64,000 bases of DNA from Bacteroidia bacterium (GTDB lineage: Bacteria > Bacteroidota > Bacteroidia > NS11-12g > UBA9320), in the NCBI GenBank assembly GCA_018402155.1, contig JAGYJG010000001.1:942198-1006197 (forward strand), in the 5' to 3' direction. The translations under genes and the position numbers were made by a program. The notes under the pieces were generated by a model, which worked only from the letters and a program-made list of their open reading frames with translations, was not told where the DNA came from and searched no databases. Positions 41,064 through 51,157 of this stretch are shown here, in pieces; position 1 is the stretch's first letter; each line of letters opens with the position of its first letter.

Positions 41064-43697
41064 ATGTTTCAACGTAGTTTGGTGATTTGTGCCTTGTGTT
41101 GTGCACCTTTTTGTGCACAAGGCCAAACAAAGGAAGCTTATGATTCCCTCACTACTACTGAGCAAGACACTGCCTTACAAGAAAATAATGACAGCGCTAG
41201 CATTATTTTAGAAAAAGATAGCCTAGCATTTAATCTTGCAAATCACAAAAGTGATTTGAATACAAACGTAGATTACGAAGCCGATGATTCTATAATACTG
41301 GACCTACCCCACAAAAAAGCATACCTTTATGGTAATGCCAAAATATTTTATGAGGATATTAAATTAAATGCACACTACATCGTAATTGATTTTGACAATA
41401 AAGAAGTTTTTGCCACAGGAATTTTAGAAGATACAACAGGTAAATATTCAGGTAGACCAGCTTTTGAAGATGCGGGAAAAATATATGAGGCTGACACTAT
41501 GGTGTACAATTTTGAGAGTAAGAAAGGAATAAGCTATGGTGTACTCACCACAGAAAAAGATGGTTTTATACACGGAAAGCGCGTATTGCGCGACAGCTTG
41601 GAGCACATTTATGTAAAAGATGCCCGTTTTACCACGTGCAATCTACCAAATCCTCATTTCTATATTAAGGCGGATAAAATAAAAGTAATACCCCGTAAAC
41701 AAATCATAACTGGACCAGCAAACTTGGTCATTGCAGAGATAAATACTCCTTTGGTGGTTCCCTTTGGTTTTTTTCCAATACCCGAAAAACGTAAGCATGG
41801 TATTATTTTCCCACAATTTGGTGAGTCACAGCAGCAAGGTTTTAATGTGCGAGGATTAGGCTACTACTTTCCTATAAGTGATTATTTTGACCTTCAAATA
41901 GGTGCAGACATCTACTCCAGAGGCAGCTGGGCAGGGACCATTCAGTCCAATTATTTTCGAAAATATCGTTATAGCGGAAACCTGTCGTTTCGCTACTCAA
42001 ACTTTAAAATTGGTGAACCTCTGAGTAGTAGCTACACCGAAACACAGGATTATGATTTACGGTGGACTTACAAACGTGATAATAAAGCAAAACCAGGTAC
42101 TTCTTTTGGTGCAAATGTGCGTTTTTTGACCAGTAGCTCACTCAAAAATAATACAACAAATTATGAAGATTTAGTAAGAACTAACTCAAACTCATCAGTA
42201 AATTGGGGAAAAAGTTTTTTTAATAACAAACTAAACATCGGTGTGGTGAGTAACATGGATCAAAACCTATCTACGGGAAAACTTAATTTGACACTACCTC
42301 AAATGACAGCTAACTTTAGCCGCCAAATGCCATTCAAAACGTTTAAAAGTAAGAACCTAACACTTAAAAGCTTTTTAAACAACTTGGGTATCTCGTACCA
42401 AAGCACCTTTAAAAATGAAATAACAACCGGAGACAGTATTTTGGTATCAGGAGTTGGTGAGATTTTTGGCAGACCAACGCTTAGTACTCCATCAAACTTA
42501 AGAGACGATTTTCGCAGTGGGATGAGCCACACTGTGCCTATTGCCACCTCATTCAAAGCACTTAAATGGTTAACTATATCACCGGGCTTTAGTTTCAGTG
42601 AATTTTGGAATTTTCAAACAACCAATAAACTGTACGATAGTGAGCTAGATACTCTTTTTGTGCGCAACATTAGTGGATTTGAAAGAGCGTATAATTATAG
42701 TACCAGTATAGGTATTAGTACTATTTTATATGGTATAAAAACCTTTAAAAAACAAAGTAAACTGCAGGCCATACGCCACGTTGTGCGACCCAACTTTAGT
42801 GCAGTTTGGAATCCTGATTTTGAACGATTAGAAGAGTCAAGAAAAAGACAATATATTGACGAAAATTTAAATCTTGTAAGCTATAATATACTTGATAATC
42901 AGTTGATGGCAAGACCTATACGAGGGAAACAAGCCTCATTAAATTTCGGTGTTGGAAATAACTTAGAAATTAAGATACTATCTGCCAAGGATACGGCCAA
43001 CGGTGGAATAAAAAAGGTAAAAATAATAGAAAACTTTAACGTTACGAGTGGATACAATTTTTTAGCTGATTCATTTCAATTGGCAGATTTCAGAATGAGT
43101 GGAAACACAACCATCCTCAATAAAATACGCATCACCTTTGGCACTACCTTTGATCCGTACACCTACCAACTAGATAGCACAGGAAAACGAGAGTTTAGAC
43201 GTAAAACATTTGCGATCAATGGAATGAACCAACTTGGCAATTTTAAAGGAAGTAATCTCTCTATATCTACCAATCTAAATCCAAAAGCCTTTGAACGCAA
43301 GAAAAGCGAAACTGCCAATGAAGCTGAATTAGAATTTATTAACAACAATATGCAAAACTATGTAGACTTCAATTTGCCGTGGAGTTTAAACATAAATTAC
43401 AATTTCAGAACCGGAAATACAGTCTTGTTAGAAGGCATGATTACCCAAAGTATAACCTTTGATGGAGACATAAAACTAAGCGAAAACTGGAAATTAGGTG
43501 TCAATACTGGGTACAATATCACAGCAAAAGAGATTGCACTCACCAGTATAAATCTTTTCCGTGATTTACACTGCTGGCAAATGAATTTTGAGTGGTTTCC
43601 AATTGGCAGACAGATGTTTAGCTTTGGAATAAACGTAAAAAGTAGCACGCTGCAAGACCTAAAGCTAAACCGCAGAAGAAGCTGGTTTGATTTCTAA
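41064..43697 (+). CDS. lptD: Putative LPS-assembly protein LptD (OstA family)
   Basis: 877 residues from the ATG at 41064. A GTG at 40989 would place 25 residues before the signal peptide. The signal peptide MFQRSLVICALCCAPFCAQG is followed by a disordered stretch, then the periplasmic jellyroll repeats (YLYGNAKIFYEDIKLNAHYI, HGKRVLRDSLEHIYVKDARF). From about residue 250 long amphipathic strands form the outer-membrane barrel (IPEKRKHGIIFPQFGESQQQ, FDLQIGADIYSRGSW). The protein inserts lipopolysaccharide into the outer leaflet. The family is usually longer in Bacteroidota than in E. coli, and this length is in range. Confidence 0.85.
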   Translation: MFQRSLVICALCCAPFCAQGQTKEAYDSLTTTEQDTALQENNDSASIILEKDSLAFNLANHKSDLNTNVDYEADDSIILDLPHKKAYLYGNAKIFYEDIKLNAHYIVIDFDNKEVFATGILEDTTGKYSGRPAFEDAGKIYEADTMVYNFESKKGISYGVLTTEKDGFIHGKRVLRDSLEHIYVKDARFTTCNLPNPHFYIKADKIKVIPRKQIITGPANLVIAEINTPLVVPFGFFPIPEKRKHGIIFPQFGESQQQGFNVRGLGYYFPISDYFDLQIGADIYSRGSWAGTIQSNYFRKYRYSGNLSFRYSNFKIGEPLSSSYTETQDYDLRWTYKRDNKAKPGTSFGANVRFLTSSSLKNNTTNYEDLVRTNSNSSVNWGKSFFNNKLNIGVVSNMDQNLSTGKLNLTLPQMTANFSRQMPFKTFKSKNLTLKSFLNNLGISYQSTFKNEITTGDSILVSGVGEIFGRPTLSTPSNLRDDFRSGMSHTVPIATSFKALKWLTISPGFSFSEFWNFQTTNKLYDSELDTLFVRNISGFERAYNYSTSIGISTILYGIKTFKKQSKLQAIRHVVRPNFSAVWNPDFERLEESRKRQYIDENLNLVSYNILDNQLMARPIRGKQASLNFGVGNNLEIKILSAKDTANGGIKKVKIIENFNVTSGYNFLADSFQLADFRMSGNTTILNKIRITFGTTFDPYTYQLDSTGKREFRRKTFAINGMNQLGNFKGSNLSISTNLNPKAFERKKSETANEAELEFINNNMQNYVDFNLPWSLNINYNFRTGNTVLLEGMITQSITFDGDIKLSENWKLGVNTGYNITAKEIALTSINLFRDLHCWQMNFEWFPIGRQMFSFGINVKSSTLQDLKLNRRRSWFDF

Positions 43698-43768
43698 CTG
43701 TACTGAAATGGTCTCTGTCTCAAAAATCAAATGCAGTAATTATATCAACTAGGTATCGCCTCAATCTC

Positions 43769-44515
43769 TTGGAAAAGCTACTTCTATTTGAACAAAATAT
43801 AAACGCTATCGACGTGCCCGATAAGCTGAATGACCCATTTTCTAATCTAGCACCCCATTTACTTTGCCAAATAGCTGCCAAACAAGTACAAAACCACCTG
43901 ACATCTCAAACCGAGTTGCTACATAATTTTGGTGTAGGAGTTATATCTACAGAAAAAGCAATAGGGAAAATGTTTGGCGTATTGGTGGTAGAAACTAAAA
44001 GTGGCAGCGTGGGTTTTTTGGCAGCTTTTAGTGGCAAACTAGCCAATAAAAATCACCACACATTTTTTGTACCTCCAGTATTTGATAGTTTGGAAGAAAA
44101 TGGATTTTTAAATCAAGGGATGCTTCATTTAGAAAGCATCAATAAGCAAGTGCGTGAAATAGAAACTGTAGGGTGTAAAGCAACACTCCAATTGATACAA
44201 CTGCAACAAAAACGCAGGGCTATATCTCAGTCCTTACAGCATCAGTTGTTTGAGTCTTATCATTTTTTGAACACAAAGGGGGAAACAAAAAGTCCGTATG
44301 CACTATTTGGAAATGTACCACCCGCAGGTGCAGGTGAGTGTGCCGCTCCAAAACTATTTCAGTATGCCTACATACATCAGTTAAAACCTTTGGCTATTGC
44401 TGAATTTTGGTGGGGAGTGCCCCCTACCCTTAGTGCTGCAAATCGCATACATAGCCACTACTATCCAGCTTGCGAGCAAAAATGTAGATGTGTGCTGAGT
44501 TGGATGCTTAGTTAA
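43769..44515 (+). CDS. Orphan N-terminal domain of RluA-type pseudouridine synthase
   Basis: 248 residues. The product matches only the accessory N-terminal region of the long RluA-type proteins, with FGVLVVETKSGSVGFLAAFS near residue 70. GNVPPAGAGECAAPKLFQYAYIHQLKPLAIAEFWWG near 185 and YYPACEQKCRCVLSWML at the end are the blocks that normally precede the catalytic domain. The protein stops exactly there and no pseudouridine synthase domain follows. The start is a TTG at 43769, since no ATG exists in frame after the lptD stop. It may be a free-standing domain or a truncated gene. Confidence 0.7.
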   Translation: MEKLLLFEQNINAIDVPDKLNDPFSNLAPHLLCQIAAKQVQNHLTSQTELLHNFGVGVISTEKAIGKMFGVLVVETKSGSVGFLAAFSGKLANKNHHTFFVPPVFDSLEENGFLNQGMLHLESINKQVREIETVGCKATLQLIQLQQKRRAISQSLQHQLFESYHFLNTKGETKSPYALFGNVPPAGAGECAAPKLFQYAYIHQLKPLAIAEFWWGVPPTLSAANRIHSHYYPACEQKCRCVLSWMLS

Positions 44516-44523
44516 ATTCACAT

Positions 44524-46110
44524 TCAACCTACCTTAAATTCGGATGTTTCGTGAAACTCTATTTCGGGATTGTTACTCTTGGCCATCTGAAGTAGATAAG
44601 CAGTTTGAGCTAAGTACACCAGATTTTCGTCTTTATCTAGCACCACATCTTGGGGTTTGTATTTTATAAACTCCTTTATTTTTTCTTCATCCCCAGTCAT
44701 CCAGCACGCTTTGTGATAGTTTACTGCATCAAAGCGAGCTTTGGCATTGTACTCGTGCTCAAGGCGATATTGTATTACTTCAAACTGCAACTCTCCTACT
44801 ACCCCTATTATTTTTCGATTTCCGGGTTGTTGTGTGAAAAGTTGTGCAACACCCTCATCGGTCAACTGATTTAGTCCTTTTTCCAATTGTTTACTTTTCA
44901 TAGGATCCATATTAACCACCTCACGAAACAGTTCGGGACTGAAACTTGGAATACCTTTGAATATCAATTTTTCTCCCTCTGTGAGTCCATCTCCAATTTT
45001 AAAATTACCCGTATCATATAATCCTACCACATCACCAGGATAAGCAATCTGAGTAACCTCTTTGCTGTCTGCCAAAAAAGTATACGGATTACTAAAACGC
45101 ATTTTTTTTCCGGTTCGAGGGTGAATATAAAACGCATTTCGCTCAAACGTTCCACTACAAATGCGCAAAAAAGCAATTCTATCGCGATGATTCGGATCTA
45201 AATTAGCGTGTATTTTAAATATGAAACCAGACATTTTGTCCTCTAACGGTGCTACTTCGCGTACATCAGTAAGACGAGATCTAGGGCTAGGAGCTATGTC
45301 TACAAACGTGTCTAGCATTTCTTGTACCCCAAAATTATTGAGCGCTGACCCAAAGAAAACTGGCGCCAAAAGACCATCTTCATAAAGTTCTTTGTCAAAA
45401 GGCTCAAAAACACCGTTTATCAATTCTACATCTTCTCGCAGTTGGTCTGCATCTGCCTTACCAATAATAGTATCTAAGCGAGCGTCATCTAAATTTTCTA
45501 TAGAAATATAGTCTGCTGCTTTCTTGGTTTTGTCTGCTTCAAATAGATTTAGTGATTGGTTGTGCAGTAGGTACACCCCTTTAAAACGTGCACCCATATT
45601 AATAGGCCAGCTCAGTGGTCGCGTGGTTATTTTTAGTTCATTTTCTAACTCCTCCAAAATATCGAAAGGCTCTTGCCCTTCTCTATCCATTTTATTCACA
45701 AAAATAATAACAGGCGTGTTTCGCATCCGGCAAACTTGCATCAGTTTTCTAGTTTGCTCTTCCACACCTTTTGCCACATCTACTACCAATATCACACTGT
45801 CCACAGCAGTGAGTGTACGATAGGTATCTTCAGCAAAATCCTTGTGTCCAGGGGTATCCAATATGTTTATTTTTTTTCCTTTATACTCAAAGCTCATTAC
45901 CGAGGTAGCTACCGATATACCACGCTGTTTTTCGATTTCCATAAAATCTGACGTGGCGGTCTTTTCAATCTTATTGCTTTTTACAGCACCTGCCGTTTGT
46001 ATAGCCCCGCCAAAGAGAAGCAACTTCTCTGTAAGAGTAGTTTTACCCGCATCGGGATGGGAGATGATACCAAAGGTTTTACGCTTCGCAATTTCTTGTT
46101 TTAAACTCAT
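44524..46110 (-). CDS. prfC: Peptide chain release factor 3
   Basis: 528 residues from the ATG at 46110. An upstream in-frame ATG at 46122 is less likely. The translational GTPase motifs are [20 protein letters not shown] (G1), the RGISV segment (G2), [17 protein letters not shown] (G3) and [12 protein letters not shown] (G4). The order and length fit RF3, which removes RF1 and RF2 from the ribosome after peptide release. [14 protein letters not shown]-like sequence in domain III is also typical. It is a single gene transcribed away from the PPIase cluster. Confidence 0.94.
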   Translation of the reverse strand: MSLKQEIAKRKTFGIISHPDAGKTTLTEKLLLFGGAIQTAGAVKSNKIEKTATSDFMEIEKQRGISVATSVMSFEYKGKKINILDTPGHKDFAEDTYRTLTAVDSVILVVDVAKGVEEQTRKLMQVCRMRNTPVIIFVNKMDREGQEPFDILEELENELKITTRPLSWPINMGARFKGVYLLHNQSLNLFEADKTKKAADYISIENLDDARLDTIIGKADADQLREDVELINGVFEPFDKELYEDGLLAPVFFGSALNNFGVQEMLDTFVDIAPSPRSRLTDVREVAPLEDKMSGFIFKIHANLDPNHRDRIAFLRICSGTFERNAFYIHPRTGKKMRFSNPYTFLADSKEVTQIAYPGDVVGLYDTGNFKIGDGLTEGEKLIFKGIPSFSPELFREVVNMDPMKSKQLEKGLNQLTDEGVAQLFTQQPGNRKIIGVVGELQFEVIQYRLEHEYNAKARFDAVNYHKACWMTGDEEKIKEFIKYKPQDVVLDKDENLVYLAQTAYLLQMAKSNNPEIEFHETSEFKVG

Positions 46111-46237
46111 AAAGCGGTGCAATAATAACGAAATAGTGCCTCAGGATAATTTTTAGAACATAGACAGTTGAAATTCAATAATTCACAAACCCTTAAAATA
46201 ATTGCGCTGCTGCACTACTCCTATTCTTTGGTTGCTT

Positions 46238-46245
46238 TATCTTTG
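46238..46245 (+). promoter_or_regulatory. Promoter core of the PPIase gene
   Basis: TATCTTTG, an exact TAnnTTTG match, ends 4 bases before the ATG at 46250. As with pyrD, the transcript would be leaderless or nearly so. No TTG at the usual -33 spacing was found. Confidence 0.45.
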
Positions 46246-46249
46246 CCCT

Positions 46250-47119
46250 ATGTTAAAAACTATAATTTATTTGAGCAGCATTTTAGTATTATCTTCATGT
46301 GCCATACTGAATCCAAACAAGGATAAAAATATTCTGTTATTTGTGGATAGTTCAAAAGAAGATTGCCTGCAAGTGAAAGATAAAGAAAATGCAGAAAAGT
46401 GGACATCGTTTTGTGAAGATATACAAGGTTTTGACTACGAGATAGGATACACTTACACGCTAGAAGTGACAAAAATAAAAACACCCAAAGAAGATAAAGT
46501 AGAGGGCAGTAGCGACTATAGTTATACTTTAGCTAAGATCATTAAAAAAACTCCTCACTTAAAAGAAGACGGACTGTACGCGTACATACAGACCAACTAT
46601 GGTGACATAGTAGGCAAATTAGCTATGGAAGAAGCGCCGCTAACAACAGCTAATTTTGTAGGATTAGCAGAAGGTGCTATAGCTAACACATCACGGCCCG
46701 CAGGTGTACCCTATTACGATAGTCTTATTTTTCATAGGGTGATACCCAATTTTATGATACAAGGAGGAGATCCTTCGGGTACCGGTGCTGGTGGACCTGG
46801 CTACAAGTTTAAAAACGAAACAGATAATGGATTAACCCACGACAAACCCGGTATTTTTAGTATGGCAAATAGTGGCCCAAATACCAATGGAAGCCAATTT
46901 TTCATAACTCATAAAGCAACTCCTTGGCTAGATGGGGGTTACAATATTTTTGGGCAGGTCATAATGGGTCAAAAATATGTTACCCTGATAGGAAATTTGC
47001 CTAGAGCGCAAAACGACAGACCAAAAGAGCCTGTTATTATGAACAAGGTTACCATACTTCGCATAGGCAAAAAAGCACAAGATTTTGACGCTAACGCCGT
47101 ATTTCAAGAGCTGAAATAG
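46250..47119 (+). CDS. Lipoprotein with DUF4377 and cyclophilin-type PPIase domains
   Basis: 289 residues from the ATG at 46250. The lipoprotein signal peptide MLKTIIYLSSILVLSSC places the protein in the envelope. Residues 25-100 match DUF4377 (LLFVDSSKEDCLQVKDKENA, EDIQGFDYEIGYTYTLEV). From about residue 112, DGLYAYIQTNYGDIVGKLAM starts a cyclophilin domain with the active-site blocks FHRVIPNFMIQGGDPSGTG, GIFSMANSGPNTNGSQFFIT and the Trp of TPWLDGGYNIFGQV. It should catalyse proline isomerisation in folding envelope proteins. The fusion with DUF4377 is unusual. It overlaps the next gene by 1 base. Confidence 0.9.
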   Translation: MLKTIIYLSSILVLSSCAILNPNKDKNILLFVDSSKEDCLQVKDKENAEKWTSFCEDIQGFDYEIGYTYTLEVTKIKTPKEDKVEGSSDYSYTLAKIIKKTPHLKEDGLYAYIQTNYGDIVGKLAMEEAPLTTANFVGLAEGAIANTSRPAGVPYYDSLIFHRVIPNFMIQGGDPSGTGAGGPGYKFKNETDNGLTHDKPGIFSMANSGPNTNGSQFFITHKATPWLDGGYNIFGQVIMGQKYVTLIGNLPRAQNDRPKEPVIMNKVTILRIGKKAQDFDANAVFQELK

Positions 47120-47964
47120 TGAGTCAGATTCTTCACATAGATTTCAAATTTAAAGGTAGTACTGGAAAGCTCATAACGGCAGACCTCACCTACTCCATCT
47201 ATCCGGAGAGTGTACCTATTGCTGTATTTGCTCATGGCTTTAAAGGATTTAAAGATTGGGGGGCTTGGCCTCTAGCGGCAGAAATATTTGCCTCCAAACG
47301 TTTGCCTTTTTTTAAATTTAACTTTTCACATAACGGAACTACACCTGCTCATCTTCAAGAATTTGTAGATCTAGAAGCTTTTGGAAATAATAATTTCAAA
47401 ATAGAATACGACGATTTAGGAGTTGTGCTAGATTTTATCGAAAAAAAAGCCGAGACTTTTCCGTTTGTATGGAACGGTGAACTGCACCTAATAGGCCATA
47501 GCAGAGGGGGCGCAATAGCATTACTGCGTGCTGCCCAAGACACCCGGGTAAGTAAATGTGCCACGTGGGCTAGTGTGAGTGACCTTGAGCGCTACCTAGA
47601 GATGAAAGCATTTGAAGCGTGGAAAAATGATGGTGTGCATACCATCATTAACGGACGTACCAACCAAGAAATGCCAATCTATTTTCAATTTGTAGAAAAC
47701 TTTGCACAACACGCAGAAATATTGAGATTGGGTAGACATTTAGAAAACTTTGAACAACCATTGCTCATAATTCACGGAGAAAATGACGAAGTAGTACCGC
47801 TTCAAGATGCTCATACCATATACCAAGAAGTACCACACGCTATACTGGTAGAAATAGAAAATGCAGACCACACCTTCAATATTAAACATCCACTCACAGA
47901 GCGCAAAATTACCAAAGCATTTGCAGAGGTATTGACTGAGAGTATTGAATTTTTTCTACTGTAA
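47119..47964 (+). CDS. Alpha/beta hydrolase
   Basis: 281 residues from a GTG start that overlaps the PPIase stop. Core features are FAHGFKGFKDWG, an oxyanion-hole region near residue 37, the nucleophile elbow LIGHSRGGAIALLRAA near 128, LLIIHGENDEVVPLQDA with the acid near 218, and the catalytic His in ENADHTFNIKHPLTE near 253. The arrangement fits dienelactone hydrolase or peptidase-like members of the fold. Substrate is unknown. It is adjacent to the flavoprotein gene with no gap, so the three genes from 46250 form an operon. Confidence 0.86.
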   Translation: MSQILHIDFKFKGSTGKLITADLTYSIYPESVPIAVFAHGFKGFKDWGAWPLAAEIFASKRLPFFKFNFSHNGTTPAHLQEFVDLEAFGNNNFKIEYDDLGVVLDFIEKKAETFPFVWNGELHLIGHSRGGAIALLRAAQDTRVSKCATWASVSDLERYLEMKAFEAWKNDGVHTIINGRTNQEMPIYFQFVENFAQHAEILRLGRHLENFEQPLLIIHGENDEVVPLQDAHTIYQEVPHAILVEIENADHTFNIKHPLTERKITKAFAEVLTESIEFFLL

Positions 47965-49182
47965 ATGACCAAAAGAGTAGCTATAATAGGTGGAGGAGCA
48001 GCAGGATTTTTTACAGCTGTTAACCTAGCAGAAAAAGACAAGAACTGCCATATAACCCTGTATGAAGCTAGTAATAAAGTACTTGCCAAAGTACTCGTAA
48101 GCGGTGGCGGAAGGTGTAATGTAACCAATACCATAAGTGACCCAACTGAACTGGCCAAAAAATATCCCCGTGGCCACGACTATCTGAAACCCGTATTTCA
48201 AGAATTTAATACCACTCACACCCAAGATTGGTTTACTTCCAGAGGAGTTCCTTTAAAAACCGAGGACGACGGACGCGTATTTCCGTTGAGCAACACCTCG
48301 CAAACCATCTACAATTGCCTCACTAATTTGGCTCAAAAATTAGGAGTAACTGTAAAACTGAGCCATCGACTTAAGGCGTTGTATTATTCAGAAAATAAGT
48401 GGCAGTTAGTGTTTAACGATGAAGTTGTTTCTGCTGATGTAGTGGTACTCGCAACGAGCGGAAATACTCATATATATAAGATTTTAGAACACTTAACCAT
48501 TCCCTTAATACCTCCGCTCCCATCGTTGTTTACGTTTAATGCTGAGCCACATCACCTGGAAGTATTGGCTGGAGTAAGCGCTTCTACTGTGCTGACAAGT
48601 ATCAAAGAAATTAAAAAGAGTCAAGAATCAGGACCTATTTTAGTAACACATTGGGGGTATAGTGCTCCAGCTATTCTTAAACTAAGTGCTTGGCATGCCA
48701 GAGAATTAGCCACTTTAAATTATACATTTACGTTGGTCATTAATTGGAATTGCTATGACATCAACCAATTGCGTGTTGCGTTTCAAAACTATCAACTTGC
48801 TACCCCAAAAGACAAGGTGTACAGCTGGCGTGATCACGGATTATCAAAGCGGTTGTGGCAAGAATTAGTGGCTAAAGCAGAACTCAAAGAATATACAAAT
48901 TGGTCAGAAATAGGAAAAAAAGGAATAGAACGACTTATTCAAGTACTTACGGCATTTGAGGTTCCTATAACCAAAAAAAGCACCTTCAAAGAGGAATTTG
49001 TTACTGCCGGAGGTATTGATTTGGCTAACGTTGAGTTGAGTACATTTCGAGTAAAACACCACCAAAATCTATATGCCGTTGGTGAGTTATTAAATATTGA
49101 TGCCATTACAGGTGGGTTTAATTTTCAAGCTGCGTGGAGCGGAGGATACTTGGCGGCCAAAGCAATAAGCTGCTCTATCTAA
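47965..49182 (+). CDS. BaiN/HI0933-family flavoprotein
   Basis: 405 residues. The FAD-binding start KRVAIIGGGAAGFFTAVNLA is followed by LYEASNKVLAKVLVSGGGRCNVTNT, the signature of the HI0933/BaiN flavoproteins. FPLSNTSQTIYNCLTNLAQK and VTAGGIDLANVELSTFRVKH, and the terminal GELLNIDAITGGFNFQAAWS, are also conserved. The reaction is an NAD(P)H- or FAD-dependent reduction, with a physiological substrate that is not known. It is the third gene of the operon that begins at 46250. Confidence 0.88.
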   Translation: MTKRVAIIGGGAAGFFTAVNLAEKDKNCHITLYEASNKVLAKVLVSGGGRCNVTNTISDPTELAKKYPRGHDYLKPVFQEFNTTHTQDWFTSRGVPLKTEDDGRVFPLSNTSQTIYNCLTNLAQKLGVTVKLSHRLKALYYSENKWQLVFNDEVVSADVVVLATSGNTHIYKILEHLTIPLIPPLPSLFTFNAEPHHLEVLAGVSASTVLTSIKEIKKSQESGPILVTHWGYSAPAILKLSAWHARELATLNYTFTLVINWNCYDINQLRVAFQNYQLATPKDKVYSWRDHGLSKRLWQELVAKAELKEYTNWSEIGKKGIERLIQVLTAFEVPITKKSTFKEEFVTAGGIDLANVELSTFRVKHHQNLYAVGELLNIDAITGGFNFQAAWSGGYLAAKAISCSI

Positions 49183-49393
49183 ACCACTCAAAAGAAATTT
49201 TTAGAATGTACAAAACATCCTATAAATTGGAATTTTCTATCTATTTCCTTCACTTTCCCATTTGTATGGTTATATCAAACAACACAAAACGCTGTTGTAA
49301 ATATAAAATCCTACTATCTCTGCAATAGATTTCACAAATAGAGTTGGGATATGTAATGTTTCTATCGCTTTTTTTACGAAATTTGCCCATCAA

Positions 49394-51100
49394 ATGAACA
49401 AGTTACACCTACTTATTTTAAGCTGCGTTGCGATAGCACAAAATACCATAGCACAATTGCCAGAGCTTGATGTGCGACACAAAACGATATTCCCAAAAAG
49501 CACACAAGAACGAGCTAGATTGGCATATGATACTGGAGACTATAAAACTGCCGAAAAACTGCTCTATACGGAGCTAGAAAAAGGAAATTTCACCTCTAGT
49601 GACTTTTTACTTTTTGCTAATATATTGCAAGCAAATAATAAACCTGCTTTAGCAAGAGAATTTTATGGTGAGTATGCAGCGTTCAAAGAAGACGGAAACA
49701 CCACCTATGAGATAAATCGCTTGTTTGACACTAGCTCTGCACCATTAAAAGAGTACGAAATACAATCGCAGTACACCATCAGCAATCCTACAACTTTTGA
49801 TGCTAGATTGTACGCCGAAGCCAATGGCCGCATAATGGCTTACCAAAAATTATGTGATGGCAACTTAATCTTTCGTGCCGAGATATTTCAAGATGTACAA
49901 AAGCTATCTTTTGGCTCCATAGCATTCTATTCCAATGGTGAAAAAGCTGTAGCGAGCTTAATAGACGAGAAAAACAACACCTCTAGATTGTATCTTTTTT
50001 TAAGTAAAAATGGTCGTTGGAGTAAACCTAAAGAACTATTTACCGACATTTCTGGCAATTTTGCTTTTCCACATATTGATGAGAAAAACAAAACAATCTA
50101 CTTTAGTTCAGACAAAGCCGGCTCTATAGGTGGTTACGATCTATTTAAAAGCATATATTGGGATGACAACTTTGAGGCTCCTATTTCATTGGGAAATAAA
50201 ATAAATTCAGCAGGAAACGATATAAACCCTACTGTATATAAAGAAATGTTATACTTTATATCCAACGGACACCCAAGCAAGGGAGGATATGATATTTACG
50301 AATGTAAAACCATTGATAGTGAAAACGCTCAACCAACAAATCTCACATACCTCAATACGGTAAAAAACGAACTTGCTTTTGTTGCTCACAGTCCATCTTC
50401 GCTTATGGTCACCCGAAAAGACGAAAACAGTAGCAGATTTATCACTATTCATAAACCCATAATACGCACTACATTAACAGGTAAAATAATGGATACTTTG
50501 GGTAATCTTATTCCAAATGCTTTTGTGCATATAGAGACAAATCAAAGTGGTGGATCGTATACAGTGACAAATGAAACTGGTGAATTTACGTACACATCTG
50601 AAATACGTGCAGATACTCTAAAGGTTCGCGTACTGGCAGATGGATACAACCCGCGAGAGTTATATTCTGCAAATGGAGCAAACTTGGCTGTAACAATAAT
50701 AAAAACTAAACCCATAGAAATCATAAGAGAAATCATAAAGATAATACGTGAGCAGCCAATATCCGACTCCTTAAGCACTGATTCATTAGATGCAGAAATA
50801 GCAACTGAAAATAACGATTCTTCAATTAAAGTAGAAGAATCTGAAGATGAACCAATAATGACCACAGCTCCTAATGTTGGATTATTTTATATTATCTTAA
50901 ATTCGACATATGATTTGGACGAGGCTAAAGAATCATTGGAAAACTTACAACTACTATTTTCAAATGCCGAATTATTAGATTATACCAACGGACTTTACCG
51001 CATTGTGATCTCTGCCGGGAATAACGAGGAAAGCGCTTTGACTACTTTTAATGAGATACGCCAAATCAAGCAAGATGTTTGGATACTTCGTCCGCAATAA
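49394..51100 (+). CDS. PD40-repeat envelope protein with C-terminal SPOR-like domain
   Basis: 568 residues. Signal peptide MNKLHLLILSCVAIAQNTIA. Residues 35-110 are TPR-like (ARLAYDTGDYKTAEKLLYTE, LAREFYGEY). Residues 140-350 contain PD40-type beta-propeller segments (FGSIAFYSNGEKAVASLIDE, KTIYFSSDKAGSIGGYDLFK, YFISNGHPSKGGYDIYECKT). Near residue 360 comes a carboxypeptidase-like regulatory domain (TLTGKIMDTLGNLIPNAFVH). The last 80 residues (LFYIILNSTYDLDEAKESLE, YRIVISAGNNEESALTTFNE) resemble SPOR, which binds denuded peptidoglycan. The layout recalls T9SS-associated envelope proteins such as PorE, without the OmpA domain. Confidence 0.75.
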   Translation: MNKLHLLILSCVAIAQNTIAQLPELDVRHKTIFPKSTQERARLAYDTGDYKTAEKLLYTELEKGNFTSSDFLLFANILQANNKPALAREFYGEYAAFKEDGNTTYEINRLFDTSSAPLKEYEIQSQYTISNPTTFDARLYAEANGRIMAYQKLCDGNLIFRAEIFQDVQKLSFGSIAFYSNGEKAVASLIDEKNNTSRLYLFLSKNGRWSKPKELFTDISGNFAFPHIDEKNKTIYFSSDKAGSIGGYDLFKSIYWDDNFEAPISLGNKINSAGNDINPTVYKEMLYFISNGHPSKGGYDIYECKTIDSENAQPTNLTYLNTVKNELAFVAHSPSSLMVTRKDENSSRFITIHKPIIRTTLTGKIMDTLGNLIPNAFVHIETNQSGGSYTVTNETGEFTYTSEIRADTLKVRVLADGYNPRELYSANGANLAVTIIKTKPIEIIREIIKIIREQPISDSLSTDSLDAEIATENNDSSIKVEESEDEPIMTTAPNVGLFYIILNSTYDLDEAKESLENLQLLFSNAELLDYTNGLYRIVISAGNNEESALTTFNEIRQIKQDVWILRPQ

Positions 51101-51157
51101 GACCAAGTAACTTCTGCTGAGAATTGTGATTTATAAGACGTTAAAAACGTACGGAAA

